Shown in pieces: positions 27,185 to 35,138 of a DNA stretch of 64,000 nucleotides; the stretch's first letter is position 1; each line of letters begins with the position of its first letter. Source of the stretch: CAWCUU01 sp963798855 (GTDB taxonomy: Bacteria > Gemmatimonadota > Gemmatimonadetes > Longimicrobiales > RSA9); NCBI GenBank assembly GCA_963798855.1, contig CAWCUU010000001.1, positions 558,001-622,000 of the forward strand. The letters are read 5' to 3'. The notes beneath the pieces are model-generated. The model was given only the letters and a program-made list of their open reading frames with translations. It was not told the DNA's origin and did no database searches. A program made the translations under genes and the position numbers.

Positions 27185-28780
27185 ATGAGATCGACCCCGT
27201 CGCGGGGGAGACTGAGCGCCGAGCCGGGTGCGCACGGCGGTGCCCGAGCGCTCGATGCGGATGCGATCGTGATCGGTAGCGGCTTCGGCGGCGCGATGAT
27301 CGCCTCGGCGCTGCTGGAGGGGGGGCGCCGGGTGGTGATGCTGGAGCGTGGGGATTGGGTCCGCCGGGGGCCGCACAACCGCGGCCCCGAGGGGATCGTG
27401 GACCGCGGCAGCCATTACTGGCGGGAGCCGGGGTACAGCGTGACAGACGGAAAGCGAGAGCGCACATCCGGTGCGGTGCACTGCGTCGGCGGACCGTCGG
27501 TCTTCTACGGCGGCGTCTCGTTTCGCTTCCGTCCGGCGGACTTCCAACGCGACGAGGACATCGCGCCACCTCACCTGTCGCGCTGGCCGTTCGACTACGG
27601 CGAAATGCAGCCGCACTACGCTCGGGCGGAGCGCGTGCTCGGCGTCGCCGGCGCCCCGGGACAGGATCCGCACGAGCCACCGCGGACCGCCGGCTATCCG
27701 GCTGAGCCCCCGCCGCTCGGCCCCGTCTCCGACCGGATCGCGACGGCTGCTCGCGCCCTGGGTCATACGCCTTTCCGGCTGCCGGTCGCGATCAACTTCG
27801 GCGCTGCAGAGGAACGCGGCACGTGCGTACGCTGCGACGCCTGCGACGGCTTTCCGTGCGGATTCGAAGCGAAGAACGATCTCGCGACGGTCGTGCTCAC
27901 GCCGTTGCTGGGCCGTGGCCTGGAGCTCCGCGCGAATACGGCTGCGGTGCGGTTGCTAGCGGACGATCGCCGCGGCATCCGCGGCGTCGAGGTCGTGGAC
28001 ACGCGCTCGCTCGAACGGACGATCCTCCGCGCCCCTCTCGTCGTGCTTTCCGCCGGAGCTCTCGGCTCGCCGCTGCTTCTGCTCGGCTCGGGTCTCGACC
28101 GGTTCAATCCCGGCGGCCACGTCGTCGGCCGCTATCTCATGCGCCACTGCAGCGCGATCGTCTACGGTCTCTTCCCGCGCCTGGAGGGTGCCGAGGAGTG
28201 GCACAAGCAGATCGGCATCAACGACCTCTATTTCGGCGTGAACAACGGTGCCCCGGCCGGGAAGCTCGGCAACATCCAGCAGGTGCCCACGCCGGCGGCA
28301 GCGTTCGCGAAGGCGTGGTTGCCGGCCGGGCTCGCCCCCGGCGCGGAAGTGCTGCTTCGCCACATGACTGGCCTCCTGAACATCGCCGAGGACCAGCCGC
28401 AGGAGCGGAACCGGATCGTGGCGCGGACCGAACGCGACGGAGTCGGATTGCCGCTCGGGAGGATCCACCATCAATACAGCGCCCGAGACCTCGCCGCGCG
28501 CGGGGTGCTGATCCGGGCGTCGAAGCGGATCGTCAGGAAGGCCGGCGCCTGGCTGACGCACACCCATGTGCTCGAGACCTTCTCGCACGCGTGCGGGACC
28601 GTTCGCTGCGGCGATGATCCCCGCTGGTCCGCGCTCGACCGCTGGTGCGCGTTCCGCGGCGTGCCCGGCCTCTACGTCGTCGATGCCAGCTTCATGCCCC
28701 GCTCCGCGGGCGTGAACCCGAGCCTCACCATCGCCGCGAACGCACTGCGCGTCGGCGATCACCTCAACCGGGAGGCGTGA
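27185..28780 (+). CDS. GMC-family FAD-dependent oxidoreductase
   Basis: 531 residues. FAD-binding ADAIVIGSGFGGAMIASALL near residues 25-44 with the downstream acidic end in VVMLERGD, GGPSVFYGGVSFRF, and a C-terminal GMC_oxred_C domain ending VPGLYVVDASFMPRSAGVNPSLTIAANALRVGDHL, with active-site His in SHACGTVRCG and Asn in the SAGVNPS loop. A Cys-rich CVRCDACDGFPCG segment (near 215) is typical of the cholesterol-oxidase-like/gluconate-dehydrogenase-like branch. Substrate unknown; a sugar or sterol alcohol is possible. ATG 27185 avoids overlap with the upstream gene. ATGA-type overlap with the next oxidoreductase suggests a joint pathway. Confidence 0.85.
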   Translation: MRSTPSRGRLSAEPGAHGGARALDADAIVIGSGFGGAMIASALLEGGRRVVMLERGDWVRRGPHNRGPEGIVDRGSHYWREPGYSVTDGKRERTSGAVHCVGGPSVFYGGVSFRFRPADFQRDEDIAPPHLSRWPFDYGEMQPHYARAERVLGVAGAPGQDPHEPPRTAGYPAEPPPLGPVSDRIATAARALGHTPFRLPVAINFGAAEERGTCVRCDACDGFPCGFEAKNDLATVVLTPLLGRGLELRANTAAVRLLADDRRGIRGVEVVDTRSLERTILRAPLVVLSAGALGSPLLLLGSGLDRFNPGGHVVGRYLMRHCSAIVYGLFPRLEGAEEWHKQIGINDLYFGVNNGAPAGKLGNIQQVPTPAAAFAKAWLPAGLAPGAEVLLRHMTGLLNIAEDQPQERNRIVARTERDGVGLPLGRIHHQYSARDLAARGVLIRASKRIVRKAGAWLTHTHVLETFSHACGTVRCGDDPRWSALDRWCAFRGVPGLYVVDASFMPRSAGVNPSLTIAANALRVGDHLNREA

Positions 28781-29769
28781 TGGCCGGCGCAAAGGGCAAC
28801 GGCGCACCGATCCACCTCGCCTTCCTCGGCTGCGGCGGCGCCACACGCATCCACAGCCGCACGCTGCGTGGCTTTCCCGGCGTCCACCGCCACTATATAA
28901 GCCGCGACCCCGATCGCGCTCGCGACTTTCGCGACCGCTTCGGCGGCGGCCGCGCGTACGCGGACTACGCCGAGGCCCTCCGCGATGAGGCGCTCGACGT
29001 CGTCTTCATCGCGACTCCGCCCTTCGCGCACCTCGAGCAGGCGCTCGCCGCGCTCGCGGCGGGCAAGCACGTCATCGTCGAGAAGCCCGCGTTCCTCCGG
29101 TCCACCGACTTCGACACGGTCGCCAGCGCCGCGGCCGTCGCCGGCCGGCGCGTCCTCGTCGCGGAGAACTACTACTACAAACCGCTCACGCGCCGACTCC
29201 GCGCTCTGATCTCCGCCGGCGAGATCGGCAATGTGCGCCTGCTGTACGTCAACGCGATGAAGCAGCAGACCACCGGCGACTGGCGCGACGACCCCGACCG
29301 CGCCGGCGGTGGCGCGCTCTTCGAGGGAGGGATCCACTGGATCGATTTCATCGCCGCCCTCGGCCTCGACGTGCACAGCGTCCAGGCATGGCGACCCGGC
29401 GGCCCGTCTCGAAGTCCGGAGCGCAGCGCCGTCGTCGTCGCCCGCTACACCAACGGCGCCGTAGGCACCCTCTTCTTCTCCTGGGATGCGCCCTCCCCCC
29501 TGAAGGGGCTCCGCCTCTCCCGCATCTACGGCACCGCGGGCACGATCGCCTTCGAGTCCAACGGCGTCGCACTGGCGCTCTACGGGCGACGTCGCAGACT
29601 CCAGCTGCCGGGCCTGCGTGACATCGCCGGCTACCGCGCGATGTTCCGCGACTTCCTCGACGGGCTCCGAGCCGATCACGAGCCGGAGATGACGCTGGAG
29701 CGCGCGCGCCGGGATGTCGAGCTCGTGGAGGAGGCCTACGCATCGATGGCGGCGAGCGCGTCGCGATAG
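28780..29769 (+). CDS. Gfo/Idh/MocA-family oxidoreductase
   Basis: 329 residues. Rossmann N-terminus IHLAFLGCGGATRIHSRTL, a VFIATPPFAHLEQALAALAAGKHVIVEKPAF motif containing the EKP signature, and a C-terminal alpha/beta domain with GGALFEGGIHWIDF. NAD(P)-dependent dehydrogenases of this family act mostly on sugars or inositols. Start overlaps the GMC stop by one base (TGATG), so the two oxidoreductases are coupled and likely act in one route. Substrate not determinable. Confidence 0.88.
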   Translation: MAGAKGNGAPIHLAFLGCGGATRIHSRTLRGFPGVHRHYISRDPDRARDFRDRFGGGRAYADYAEALRDEALDVVFIATPPFAHLEQALAALAAGKHVIVEKPAFLRSTDFDTVASAAAVAGRRVLVAENYYYKPLTRRLRALISAGEIGNVRLLYVNAMKQQTTGDWRDDPDRAGGGALFEGGIHWIDFIAALGLDVHSVQAWRPGGPSRSPERSAVVVARYTNGAVGTLFFSWDAPSPLKGLRLSRIYGTAGTIAFESNGVALALYGRRRRLQLPGLRDIAGYRAMFRDFLDGLRADHEPEMTLERARRDVELVEEAYASMAASASR

Positions 29770-29865
29770 GCGCGGCCGGCGGCGGCGTATGCCTTGACCT
29801 GCGACGGCAGGACCTGCATTGGTGTCGAACGCCGAGGCGTTACCGCAGACTCAATCGAGGAGCTC

Positions 29866-30195
29866 ATGGCCGAGCGCGCGGACCTGCTGCAAGGGACGCT
29901 GGATCTGCTGGTGTTGAAGACGCTGGTGCTTGGACCCCTGCATGGGTGGGGGATATCGAAGCGGATCCGGCAGCTCTCAGACGATGTTCTCGCGGTGGGG
30001 CAGGGGAGCCTGTATCCGGCGTTGTACCGGCTGGAGGACCGGGGCTGGGTGGAGTCGCGGTGGGGAGAGAGTCCGGAAGGGCGCCGGGCGAAGTTCTACG
30101 AGCTTACGGCCGAGGGCCGGAGGCAGTTCGCGGCGGAAAAGGCGCAGTGGCGGTTGTTCACGGGCGCGGTGGAGCAGGTGCTCGGAGCGACGTGA
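29866..30195 (+). CDS. PadR-family transcriptional regulator
   Basis: 109 residues, short PadR type: LLQGTLDLLVLKTLVLGPLHGWGISKRI, GQGSLYPALYRLEDRGWV winged helix, then YELTAEGRRQF and a C-terminal dimerisation helix. In related bacteria this subtype usually sits upstream of a MacB/FtsX-type permease gene, but here a tRNA follows, so it is an orphan. GAGGAG precedes ATG 29866. TTGACC at 29794 could be a -35 with a poor extended -10 near 29818. The 96-bp gap before it is non-coding. Confidence 0.9.
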   Translation: MAERADLLQGTLDLLVLKTLVLGPLHGWGISKRIRQLSDDVLAVGQGSLYPALYRLEDRGWVESRWGESPEGRRAKFYELTAEGRRQFAAEKAQWRLFTGAVEQVLGAT

Positions 30196-30308
30196 TCGGT
30201 TGACGACCCCGTGCTCCGCCGCTACGTTTTTGCCTCTCGGACCGGTCGTGGCCGGCTCCCGCGACGATCCAGCCGCGGAGGGCCGGACGGTCGGTCCGCC
30301 GAGCGTAG

Positions 30309-30382
30309 GGCAGGGTAGCTCAGGTGGTCAGAGCACGGCACTCATAATGCCGGGGTCGCGGGTTCGAGTCCCGCCCCTGCTA
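30309..30382 (+). tRNA. tRNA-Met (anticodon CAT), elongator type
   Basis: Cloverleaf read by hand: acceptor GGCAGGG / CCCTGCT (first pair G-T), D-arm GCTC...GAGC, anticodon stem CGGCA / TGCCG with loop CTCATAA (anticodon CAT at 30343-30345), variable GGGTC, T-arm GCGGG TTCGAGT CCCGC, discriminator A. The 3' CCA is not encoded (CTG follows). The anticodon arm context CTCATAATG resembles elongator Met. The initiator's three G-C pairs in the anticodon stem are absent. A CAT tRNA could also be the Ile2 species modified to lysidine; that cannot be excluded. Confidence 0.9.
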
Positions 30383-30387
30383 CTGGA

Positions 30388-30419
30388 GGAGGGGAGCATC
30401 CCTGCGGATGGTCCCCTCT
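30388..30419 (+). terminator. Hairpin downstream of tRNA-Met
   Basis: GAGGGGA (30389-30395) pairs with TCCCCTC (30412-30418), and an inner ATCC/GGAT stem closes a CTGC tetraloop. Only TT follows, so it is a strong stem with a weak T-tract; it may end the tRNA transcript or protect its 3' side. Confidence 0.5.
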
Positions 30420-30492
30420 TGGCATTCCGGCACTTCCTTTCGCGACACGCGTGCGCGCGCCGGCCGCCCTTCCAAGGCGGTGCTCCCGGCGC

Positions 30493-30861
30493 CTAGTCGC
30501 GTTTCTTGCGGTCTCCGACGAAGATGGTGAGGAGGGTGCTGACGATCGTGACGACGATCGCACCGAGGATGGCCGGCAGCAGGCCGGCGACGTGGAAGCC
30601 AATGCCGAGCGCTCCGGCGAAGGCGCTCGTCAGCCACAGCAGCAGGCCGTTGAGCACGAGCAGGAACAGGCCGAGCGTCAGCAGGACGAGCGGGCAGGTC
30701 ATCAGCAGGAGCAGGGGCCGGATGAGCGCGTTCACGACCCCGAACACGAGCGCCACCACGATCAGACCGATCGGGCTACCGACGTACGTGATGCCGGGGA
30801 TGAGCTGGACGGCGACCCAGAGCGCGGCCGCAGTAATGAGCAGACGGATGATCAGCTTCAT
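30493..30861 (-). CDS. Phage holin family 4 / Mycobacterium-type small membrane protein (PF04020-like)
   Basis: 122 residues with four membrane segments. MKLIIRLLITAAALWVAVQLIPGI at the start, then IGLIVVALVFGVVNALIRPLLLLMTCPLVLLTLGLFLLVLNGLLLWL, match the PF04020 membrane family often annotated as phage holin; in non-phage settings its role is unknown. No phage genes surround it. GAGGAG precedes ATG 30861. It converges on the tRNA hairpin. Confidence 0.8.
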   Translation of the reverse strand: MKLIIRLLITAAALWVAVQLIPGITYVGSPIGLIVVALVFGVVNALIRPLLLLMTCPLVLLTLGLFLLVLNGLLLWLTSAFAGALGIGFHVAGLLPAILGAIVVTIVSTLLTIFVGDRKKRD

Positions 30862-30907
30862 CGACTCCTCGCGGTCAATGATTGAGGCCGGAGCGACACG
30901 GCCGTAC

Positions 30908-33025
30908 ATGGTAACCCGTACGGTGGGCGTCGCCAAAGGTTGCGGCGTTCGGCCGGTCGTGACCGTGGTGCTGCTGGTGGGGTGCCTGCTCGTGCCGGAG
31001 GCGTTGCGGGCACAGGAGCGGGGGCTGGGTGGCCGGCCGAGCTCCACCGACAGCGCGGGGGAGGCGCTGGTCCTCGGCGGCGGCGGCTCGCGGGGTCTGG
31101 CCCACGCCGGCGTGCTGCTGGGGCTGGAGCGGAGGGGCTACGATCCGGGGCTGGTCGTGGGCACGAGCATGGGCGCGATCATCGGGGCGCTCTATGCCGC
31201 GGGCTACACGCCGGAGGAGGTGGAGCGCATCATCGCCGGGATCGACTGGCCGAGGCTGTTCCAGCCCCCCGCGATCGCGCTCGCCCCGTCGGAGGAGCCA
31301 CGACGACCGATGCTGCGTATCGCGCTGCCGACTCCGGGCGTGAGGCCTCAGGGTCTCCTGCCGGAGGCGTACATAGACCGCATCCTCGTTCGTCTGCTCT
31401 TCGACGCCGAGGCCCGTAGCGGCGGCGACTTCGACCGGCTTCCGAGGCGGTTCCGGGCCGTCGCGGTGGAGCTGCGGACCGGTGAGCGGCGTGTCCTCGC
31501 GGACGGCGACCTGGCCCGTGCGGTCCGCGCGAGCATGGCCATACCGGGGCTCTTCCCGCCGGTGCTGGATCGGGATGGAAGCATCCTCGTCAATGGCGGG
31601 ATCACCGACAACGTCGCGGTGGACGTGGCGCGCGCCGCCGGCGCCCGACACGTGGTCGCGAGCGATGTGCTCGCGCCGGACACGGGAAGCGTCGGCTTCG
31701 ACGCGATCCAGATCGGCATCAGGGGACTTCGGCTGCTGCTGCACGTCACGCGGGACACGGCCAGCGCCGACGTCACCATAAGGCCGCCCCTGCCGGACGC
31801 GCTGCCCGCGCTGATGTTCCCGCGCGAGGCCGGGGGCATGATCCGCGCCGGCATCGCAGGAGTCGAGCACAGCGGGATCGGTCAATGGCCGCTCAGGCCG
31901 CCGCGCATGCCGCTGCCGCCGCCCGAGCAGCTCGCCGGTCCCCGCATCGAGGGCGTCGGAGCCGCGATGGCGCACCTCGCGCTGGACGCGTTCGCGGAGG
32001 CGACCCGGGGCGTCTATTCCGAGGATGCCGTGCTGCGTGCCGTGGACCGCCTCTACGCGACCGGGCTCGTGGAGGGGGTCTGGCCACGGGTCGACTCCGC
32101 CGGAGCTCTGAGCGTGCGCGTCGAGCCGCGCCCCGCGCTGCAGGGCGTGCTCTCGGGAGGATGGGAGACGGACCGCGGCTGGCGCGGCTGGCTCGCGCTG
32201 CAGGGTCTTTCCGCGATCGGGTCGGCGCCGCTGTCCGCGACGCTCGCCGCTTCCGCCGATGGACTCTCGCGCCAGGTCCTCGCTGCAACCCGACTTCACG
32301 TGCTCACGGCGCCCCTCTCGCTGACGGGTGGCGCGATGCTCGGGGAGGTCGACATCCGCGGCTTCGATGGCGATTCGATCCTCGACGCCGGCTCGATCAG
32401 GCGCGTCGAAGGCTGGGTGGGACTCGAAGGCCGGCGATTCGCACCGGAGTGGCTCGGCTCCCTCAGGTTGCAGGGCGGGCGCGTCGAAGGCTCCGCGGAG
32501 TCGGGATTCGGCGGGGGGCCCGTAGCGGCCCTCGAGGAGGTTCTGGAGGAGGGGGAGCCCGTCGGCATTCCGACGAAGCTGGAGGTCGGCTACCGAGAGG
32601 GCGTTCCGCGGTACGGCTGGGCCCACGCGCGTGGCTCGCTGCGCTTCCACCTCGCGGGAACGAGGGCGGCGCTCGTCGCCGAGGTGCGGAGCGTCGGCGC
32701 CGGGGCACCCGCGGACGTACGGCCCGCCCTCGGTGACGAGCGTAGAATGCCGGGCCTGCGGTGGGGAGAGGAGCGCGGGCGCAGCCTCGCGATCGCGGGA
32801 CTCGACGTCGCACGCTCGGTCCCACTGGGGGCGTACGCGCGCATCCGCCTGCGGACAGGGCGCGTGGCGTCTACCCTGGACCGGCTGGACCCGCTCGGGG
32901 AGTGGATGACCGGAGCGGAGGTGGCCCTCCTCTGGACCACCCCCTTCGGAAACCTGGATCTGGCGTACGGCCTCGCCTCCGGTCGCGGCGGCCGCGCCTA
33001 CGTGGGAGCCGGCGGCCGGTTCTGA
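30908..33025 (+). CDS. Patatin-like phospholipase fused to POTRA/beta-barrel (PlpD-like, type Vd)
   Basis: 705 residues. Signal peptide 1-35 (VVTVVLLVGCLLVPEALRAQ). Patatin domain about 52-330: oxyanion GGGGSRGLAHAGVL, nucleophile Ser87 in GTSMGAIIGAL. The dyad Asp normally found in DGG/DGA is Asn229 here (LVNGGITDNVAVD), which may abolish or weaken hydrolysis. Residues ~340-410 resemble a single POTRA repeat; the rest alternates like an outer-membrane beta-barrel and ends in a terminal Phe (VGAGGRF), the usual BAM signal. This is the architecture of PlpD/FplA autotransporters, in which the patatin reaches the surface or periplasm. It shares a 46-bp divergent spacer with the small membrane protein. 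Confidence 0.85.
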   Translation: MVTRTVGVAKGCGVRPVVTVVLLVGCLLVPEALRAQERGLGGRPSSTDSAGEALVLGGGGSRGLAHAGVLLGLERRGYDPGLVVGTSMGAIIGALYAAGYTPEEVERIIAGIDWPRLFQPPAIALAPSEEPRRPMLRIALPTPGVRPQGLLPEAYIDRILVRLLFDAEARSGGDFDRLPRRFRAVAVELRTGERRVLADGDLARAVRASMAIPGLFPPVLDRDGSILVNGGITDNVAVDVARAAGARHVVASDVLAPDTGSVGFDAIQIGIRGLRLLLHVTRDTASADVTIRPPLPDALPALMFPREAGGMIRAGIAGVEHSGIGQWPLRPPRMPLPPPEQLAGPRIEGVGAAMAHLALDAFAEATRGVYSEDAVLRAVDRLYATGLVEGVWPRVDSAGALSVRVEPRPALQGVLSGGWETDRGWRGWLALQGLSAIGSAPLSATLAASADGLSRQVLAATRLHVLTAPLSLTGGAMLGEVDIRGFDGDSILDAGSIRRVEGWVGLEGRRFAPEWLGSLRLQGGRVEGSAESGFGGGPVAALEEVLEEGEPVGIPTKLEVGYREGVPRYGWAHARGSLRFHLAGTRAALVAEVRSVGAGAPADVRPALGDERRMPGLRWGEERGRSLAIAGLDVARSVPLGAYARIRLRTGRVASTLDRLDPLGEWMTGAEVALLWTTPFGNLDLAYGLASGRGGRAYVGAGGRF

Positions 33026-33037
33026 ACGGCCAACCGC

Positions 33038-33376
33038 TCAAGCCGCGGGCGCGAGCAGCTCCTCGATCTTTTCCTTCAGCATTCGCTTCGGCACCGCGCC
33101 GACCACGCCGAACTCGGGCTGGCCGTCACGGAAGAAGCCCACCGTCGGAATCGACCGGATCCCGTACTCCGACGAGGTACGCGGATTCTCATCGACGTTC
33201 AGCTTCACGAAGCGCACCCGGCCGGCGTACTCCTCGGCCAGCTCCTCGAGAACGGGGGCGACCAGCCGGCAGGGGCCGCACCATGGCGCCCAGAAGTCGA
33301 CAATGGTCAGTCCTTCGCTGTTGCCGACGTCGGCCTGGAAGCTTTCGTCGGTGGCCTGGATGAGTTGATCGCTCAT
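33038..33376 (-). CDS. trxA: Thioredoxin
   Basis: 112 residues. Active site WAPWCGPCR, cis-Pro loop RSIPTV, and FVKLNVDEN are canonical. Disulfide reductase of the cytoplasm. Converges on the patatin gene with a 12-bp gap. Upstream lies an AT-rich block (33401-33422) unusual for this genome that probably holds the promoter. Thioredoxin could also serve the sulfur operon further along the same strand, but they are separated by two other genes and are not co-transcribed in an obvious way. Confidence 0.96.
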   Translation of the reverse strand: MSDQLIQATDESFQADVGNSEGLTIVDFWAPWCGPCRLVAPVLEELAEEYAGRVRFVKLNVDENPRTSSEYGIRSIPTVGFFRDGQPEFGVVGAVPKRMLKEKIEELLAPAA

Positions 33377-33400
33377 ATCGGTTCTCTCCGCTTGGTAACC

Positions 33401-33422
33401 ATATAACTAATCAGAAATATAT
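33401..33422 (-). promoter_or_regulatory. AT-rich promoter/operator-like block upstream of trxA
   Basis: Twenty-two bases with only three G/C, imperfectly palindromic (ATATAAC...AATATAT on the plus strand), inside GC-rich surroundings. On the minus strand it offers TTATAT as a -10 25 bp before the trxA ATG; no -35 is recognisable, which fits an activator or alternative sigma factor. The remaining gap to 33505 shows nothing else. Confidence 0.45.
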
Positions 33423-33504
33423 TCGCGCGGAGATCCGCGTCAAGGGTTCGGGGCCACGGCCGCGGACCGAGCCGACCACGAAGATCGCTCGGATAGGTCG
33501 GAGT

Positions 33505-33837
33505 TCAGGCCGTGCCCGCCCCGGGTGCTCGCTCGCCGCGCGGCCGCGCCAGGAACGCCGTGAGCGAGCGCTCGATGTCGCCGAAGGCACGCGTGAGCAG
33601 CGTGCGCATGCCGTTGGCGCGGTTGCGGCCTGCGGGGAAGACGTGTCCGCCCACGACGAGCCGGATTTCGCTGTGCAGCTCGCGGCTACGGCCGTGGCGG
33701 ACCACGGCGACGGAAAGGTGAACGATGTCGGGATCGAAGTCGACGAGTCGCCGCTCCAGCCTACGGATGCGGCGCAACAGCAGCTTTTCGTCGAGCGGGG
33801 AGAGATGACAATGCCTCAGAACGACGTCGGTCTTCAT
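33505..33837 (-). CDS. Ribosome hibernation promoting factor/RaiA-like protein (short form)
   Basis: 110 residues, only the S30AE-type domain. MKTDVVLRHCHLSPLDEKLLLRRIRRLERRL, then IVHLSVAVVRHGRSRELHSEIRLVVGGHVFPA and TLLTRAFGDIERSLTAFLARPRG follow the beta-alpha-beta-beta-alpha pattern of HPF/RaiA proteins, which bind the 30S decoding region in stationary phase. Sequence similarity is moderate, so the call rests on pattern. The C-terminus is a short Gly/Ala tail. Confidence 0.65.
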   Translation of the reverse strand: MKTDVVLRHCHLSPLDEKLLLRRIRRLERRLVDFDPDIVHLSVAVVRHGRSRELHSEIRLVVGGHVFPAGRNRANGMRTLLTRAFGDIERSLTAFLARPRGERAPGAGTA

Positions 33838-33923
33838 TGTCGGCTCCGCTCTGCGGGTGTGGTCGACCGCGGCGGCCTCGCCGCGGTCGGCGGCATCGAT
33901 GTCCTAATCGGGATCCGGGTCGG

Positions 33924-34238
33924 TCAGCGACCCGACGGCCATTCCTCCTCCTGGAGGCTCGAGCTGAGCCGGCCCACCGTGTCCTCGACATCGCGAAGCT
34001 CTGTGACGAAGGCGGGCGTGCGCTCGCGGAGTTGGCCGACCTCCTCGGCGAGGGCGAAGAGACAGTCGGCGGCCTCGAGCGACGCGCGGTGCGCCTCCGC
34101 CGCCGCGGCGCGCAGAGGATCCCCGAGGGAGGAATCCTGGCCGAGCACCGCGAAGAAGCTGGAGATGGATTCGAGGGCCGTCAGCAGCCGTTGGGGATCG
34201 AGGGGGCGCTCGTCGGGGCCGGTATCCGGGTGAAGCAT
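33924..34238 (-). CDS. Hypothetical helical protein
   Basis: 104 residues, not recognised. Mostly amphipathic helix from residue 14 on (LDPQRLLTALESISSFFAVL, AAAEAHRASLEAADCLFALAEEVGQLRERTPAFVTELRDVEDTVGRLSSSL), no signal peptide or membrane segment; one Cys. CAGGAGG 5 bp before the ATG makes translation very likely. It lies between the HPF-like gene and the sulfur operon's last gene, all on the minus strand. Confidence 0.6.
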   Translation of the reverse strand: MLHPDTGPDERPLDPQRLLTALESISSFFAVLGQDSSLGDPLRAAAAEAHRASLEAADCLFALAEEVGQLRERTPAFVTELRDVEDTVGRLSSSLQEEEWPSGR

Positions 34239-34352
34239 GAGGACCTCCTGAGCGAGTCCGGCGCACCGTTTCCGGCGGTGTACCGGCCCCAATCTAACAG
34301 CGGTCCCGTCCAGGGGCTGTCGGGAGGCTCCGGATAATGCGTGGGAGATCCC

Positions 34353-35138
34353 TCACGCGGCTTTCGGTGTGCTTTCGGGCATTTCCTCGACCGTGGGGGC
34401 GGGGCGGGCGCCGCGGAAATAGTAGATGCCGAGCGCGACGAGGACGACGGCGAAGATGCCGCGCAGCGTCGCTCCGGGCAGGGCGAGGGCGGCGCGACCG
34501 CCCAACCAGGTGCCGAGCACGATCCCGGCGGCGAGGCCGGGCAGGACGTCGAAGGCTACGCGGCGGTATCGCACGTGCGCGATGGAGCCGCTGATGCCGG
34601 CCGGCACCATAGCGGCGAGCGAGGTGCCCTGCGCGAGGTGCTGACCGAGGCCGCCGGCGAGCACGAGGAGGGGCACGATGAGCGAGCCACCGCCAATGCC
34701 GAGCAGCCCGGTCACGACGCCGACGAGCAGGCCGGACGCGAGGAGGACCGGAACGAGCCAGGCGCCGGCGCCGTGCTCACCGAAGCCGATATGCCCCTTG
34801 AGCGGCAGCAGCACGGCGGTGAGCAGGAGAAACAGGGCGAAGGCGCGGCGCAGGGTCGAGGGCGAGATCCTGCGGGAGTAGCGCGCGGCGTAGTAGCTGG
34901 CCACGACGGAGGCCAGGGTGAGCCAGAGCGCGGCGCGCCAGCTGACATCGCCGTGTGCGGCGTAGGTGCCGGTGCCGGCGAGCCCGGTGACGACGACGCC
35001 GGCGAGGCTGGTGCCGTGTGCCGCGTGCTGGTCCAGCCTGGCCCAGCCGGTCAGGAGCGGGACCATCAGAACTCCTCCTCCGACGCCGACCAGGCCGCCG
35101 AGGACGCCTGCCACGAGTCCGATGGCCACCGGGATCAT
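34353..35138 (-). CDS. Sulfite exporter TauE/SafE family permease
   Basis: 261 residues with about eight membrane segments in two homologous halves, each with a GxxGGLVGVGGGVLMVPLL-type or GLLGIGGGSLIVPLLV motif, the hallmark of TauE/SafE. Members export sulfite, sulfoacetate or related organosulfur anions. ATG 35138 overlaps the rhodanese stop by ATGA, making it the last gene of the minus-strand sulfur operon. In this context sulfite or thiosulfate efflux is the likeliest job, but import of an anion cannot be excluded. Confidence 0.88.
   Translation of the reverse strand: MIPVAIGLVAGVLGGLVGVGGGVLMVPLLTGWARLDQHAAHGTSLAGVVVTGLAGTGTYAAHGDVSWRAALWLTLASVVASYYAARYSRRISPSTLRRAFALFLLLTAVLLPLKGHIGFGEHGAGAWLVPVLLASGLLVGVVTGLLGIGGGSLIVPLLVLAGGLGQHLAQGTSLAAMVPAGISGSIAHVRYRRVAFDVLPGLAAGIVLGTWLGGRAALALPGATLRGIFAVVLVALGIYYFRGARPAPTVEEMPESTPKAA

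Noticed and set aside
30309..30382. Initiator tRNA-Met
   Set aside because: The anticodon stem lacks the three consecutive G-C pairs next to the loop and the acceptor has no C1-A72 mismatch.
30342..30602. Minus-strand frame over the tRNA giving a GAGLEPATPAL-type peptide
   Set aside because: This is the well-known spurious translation of a tRNA gene.
30493..30861. Prophage remnant
   Set aside because: Only a PF04020-type membrane protein is present; no integrase, capsid or lysis genes, and the family is common on chromosomes.
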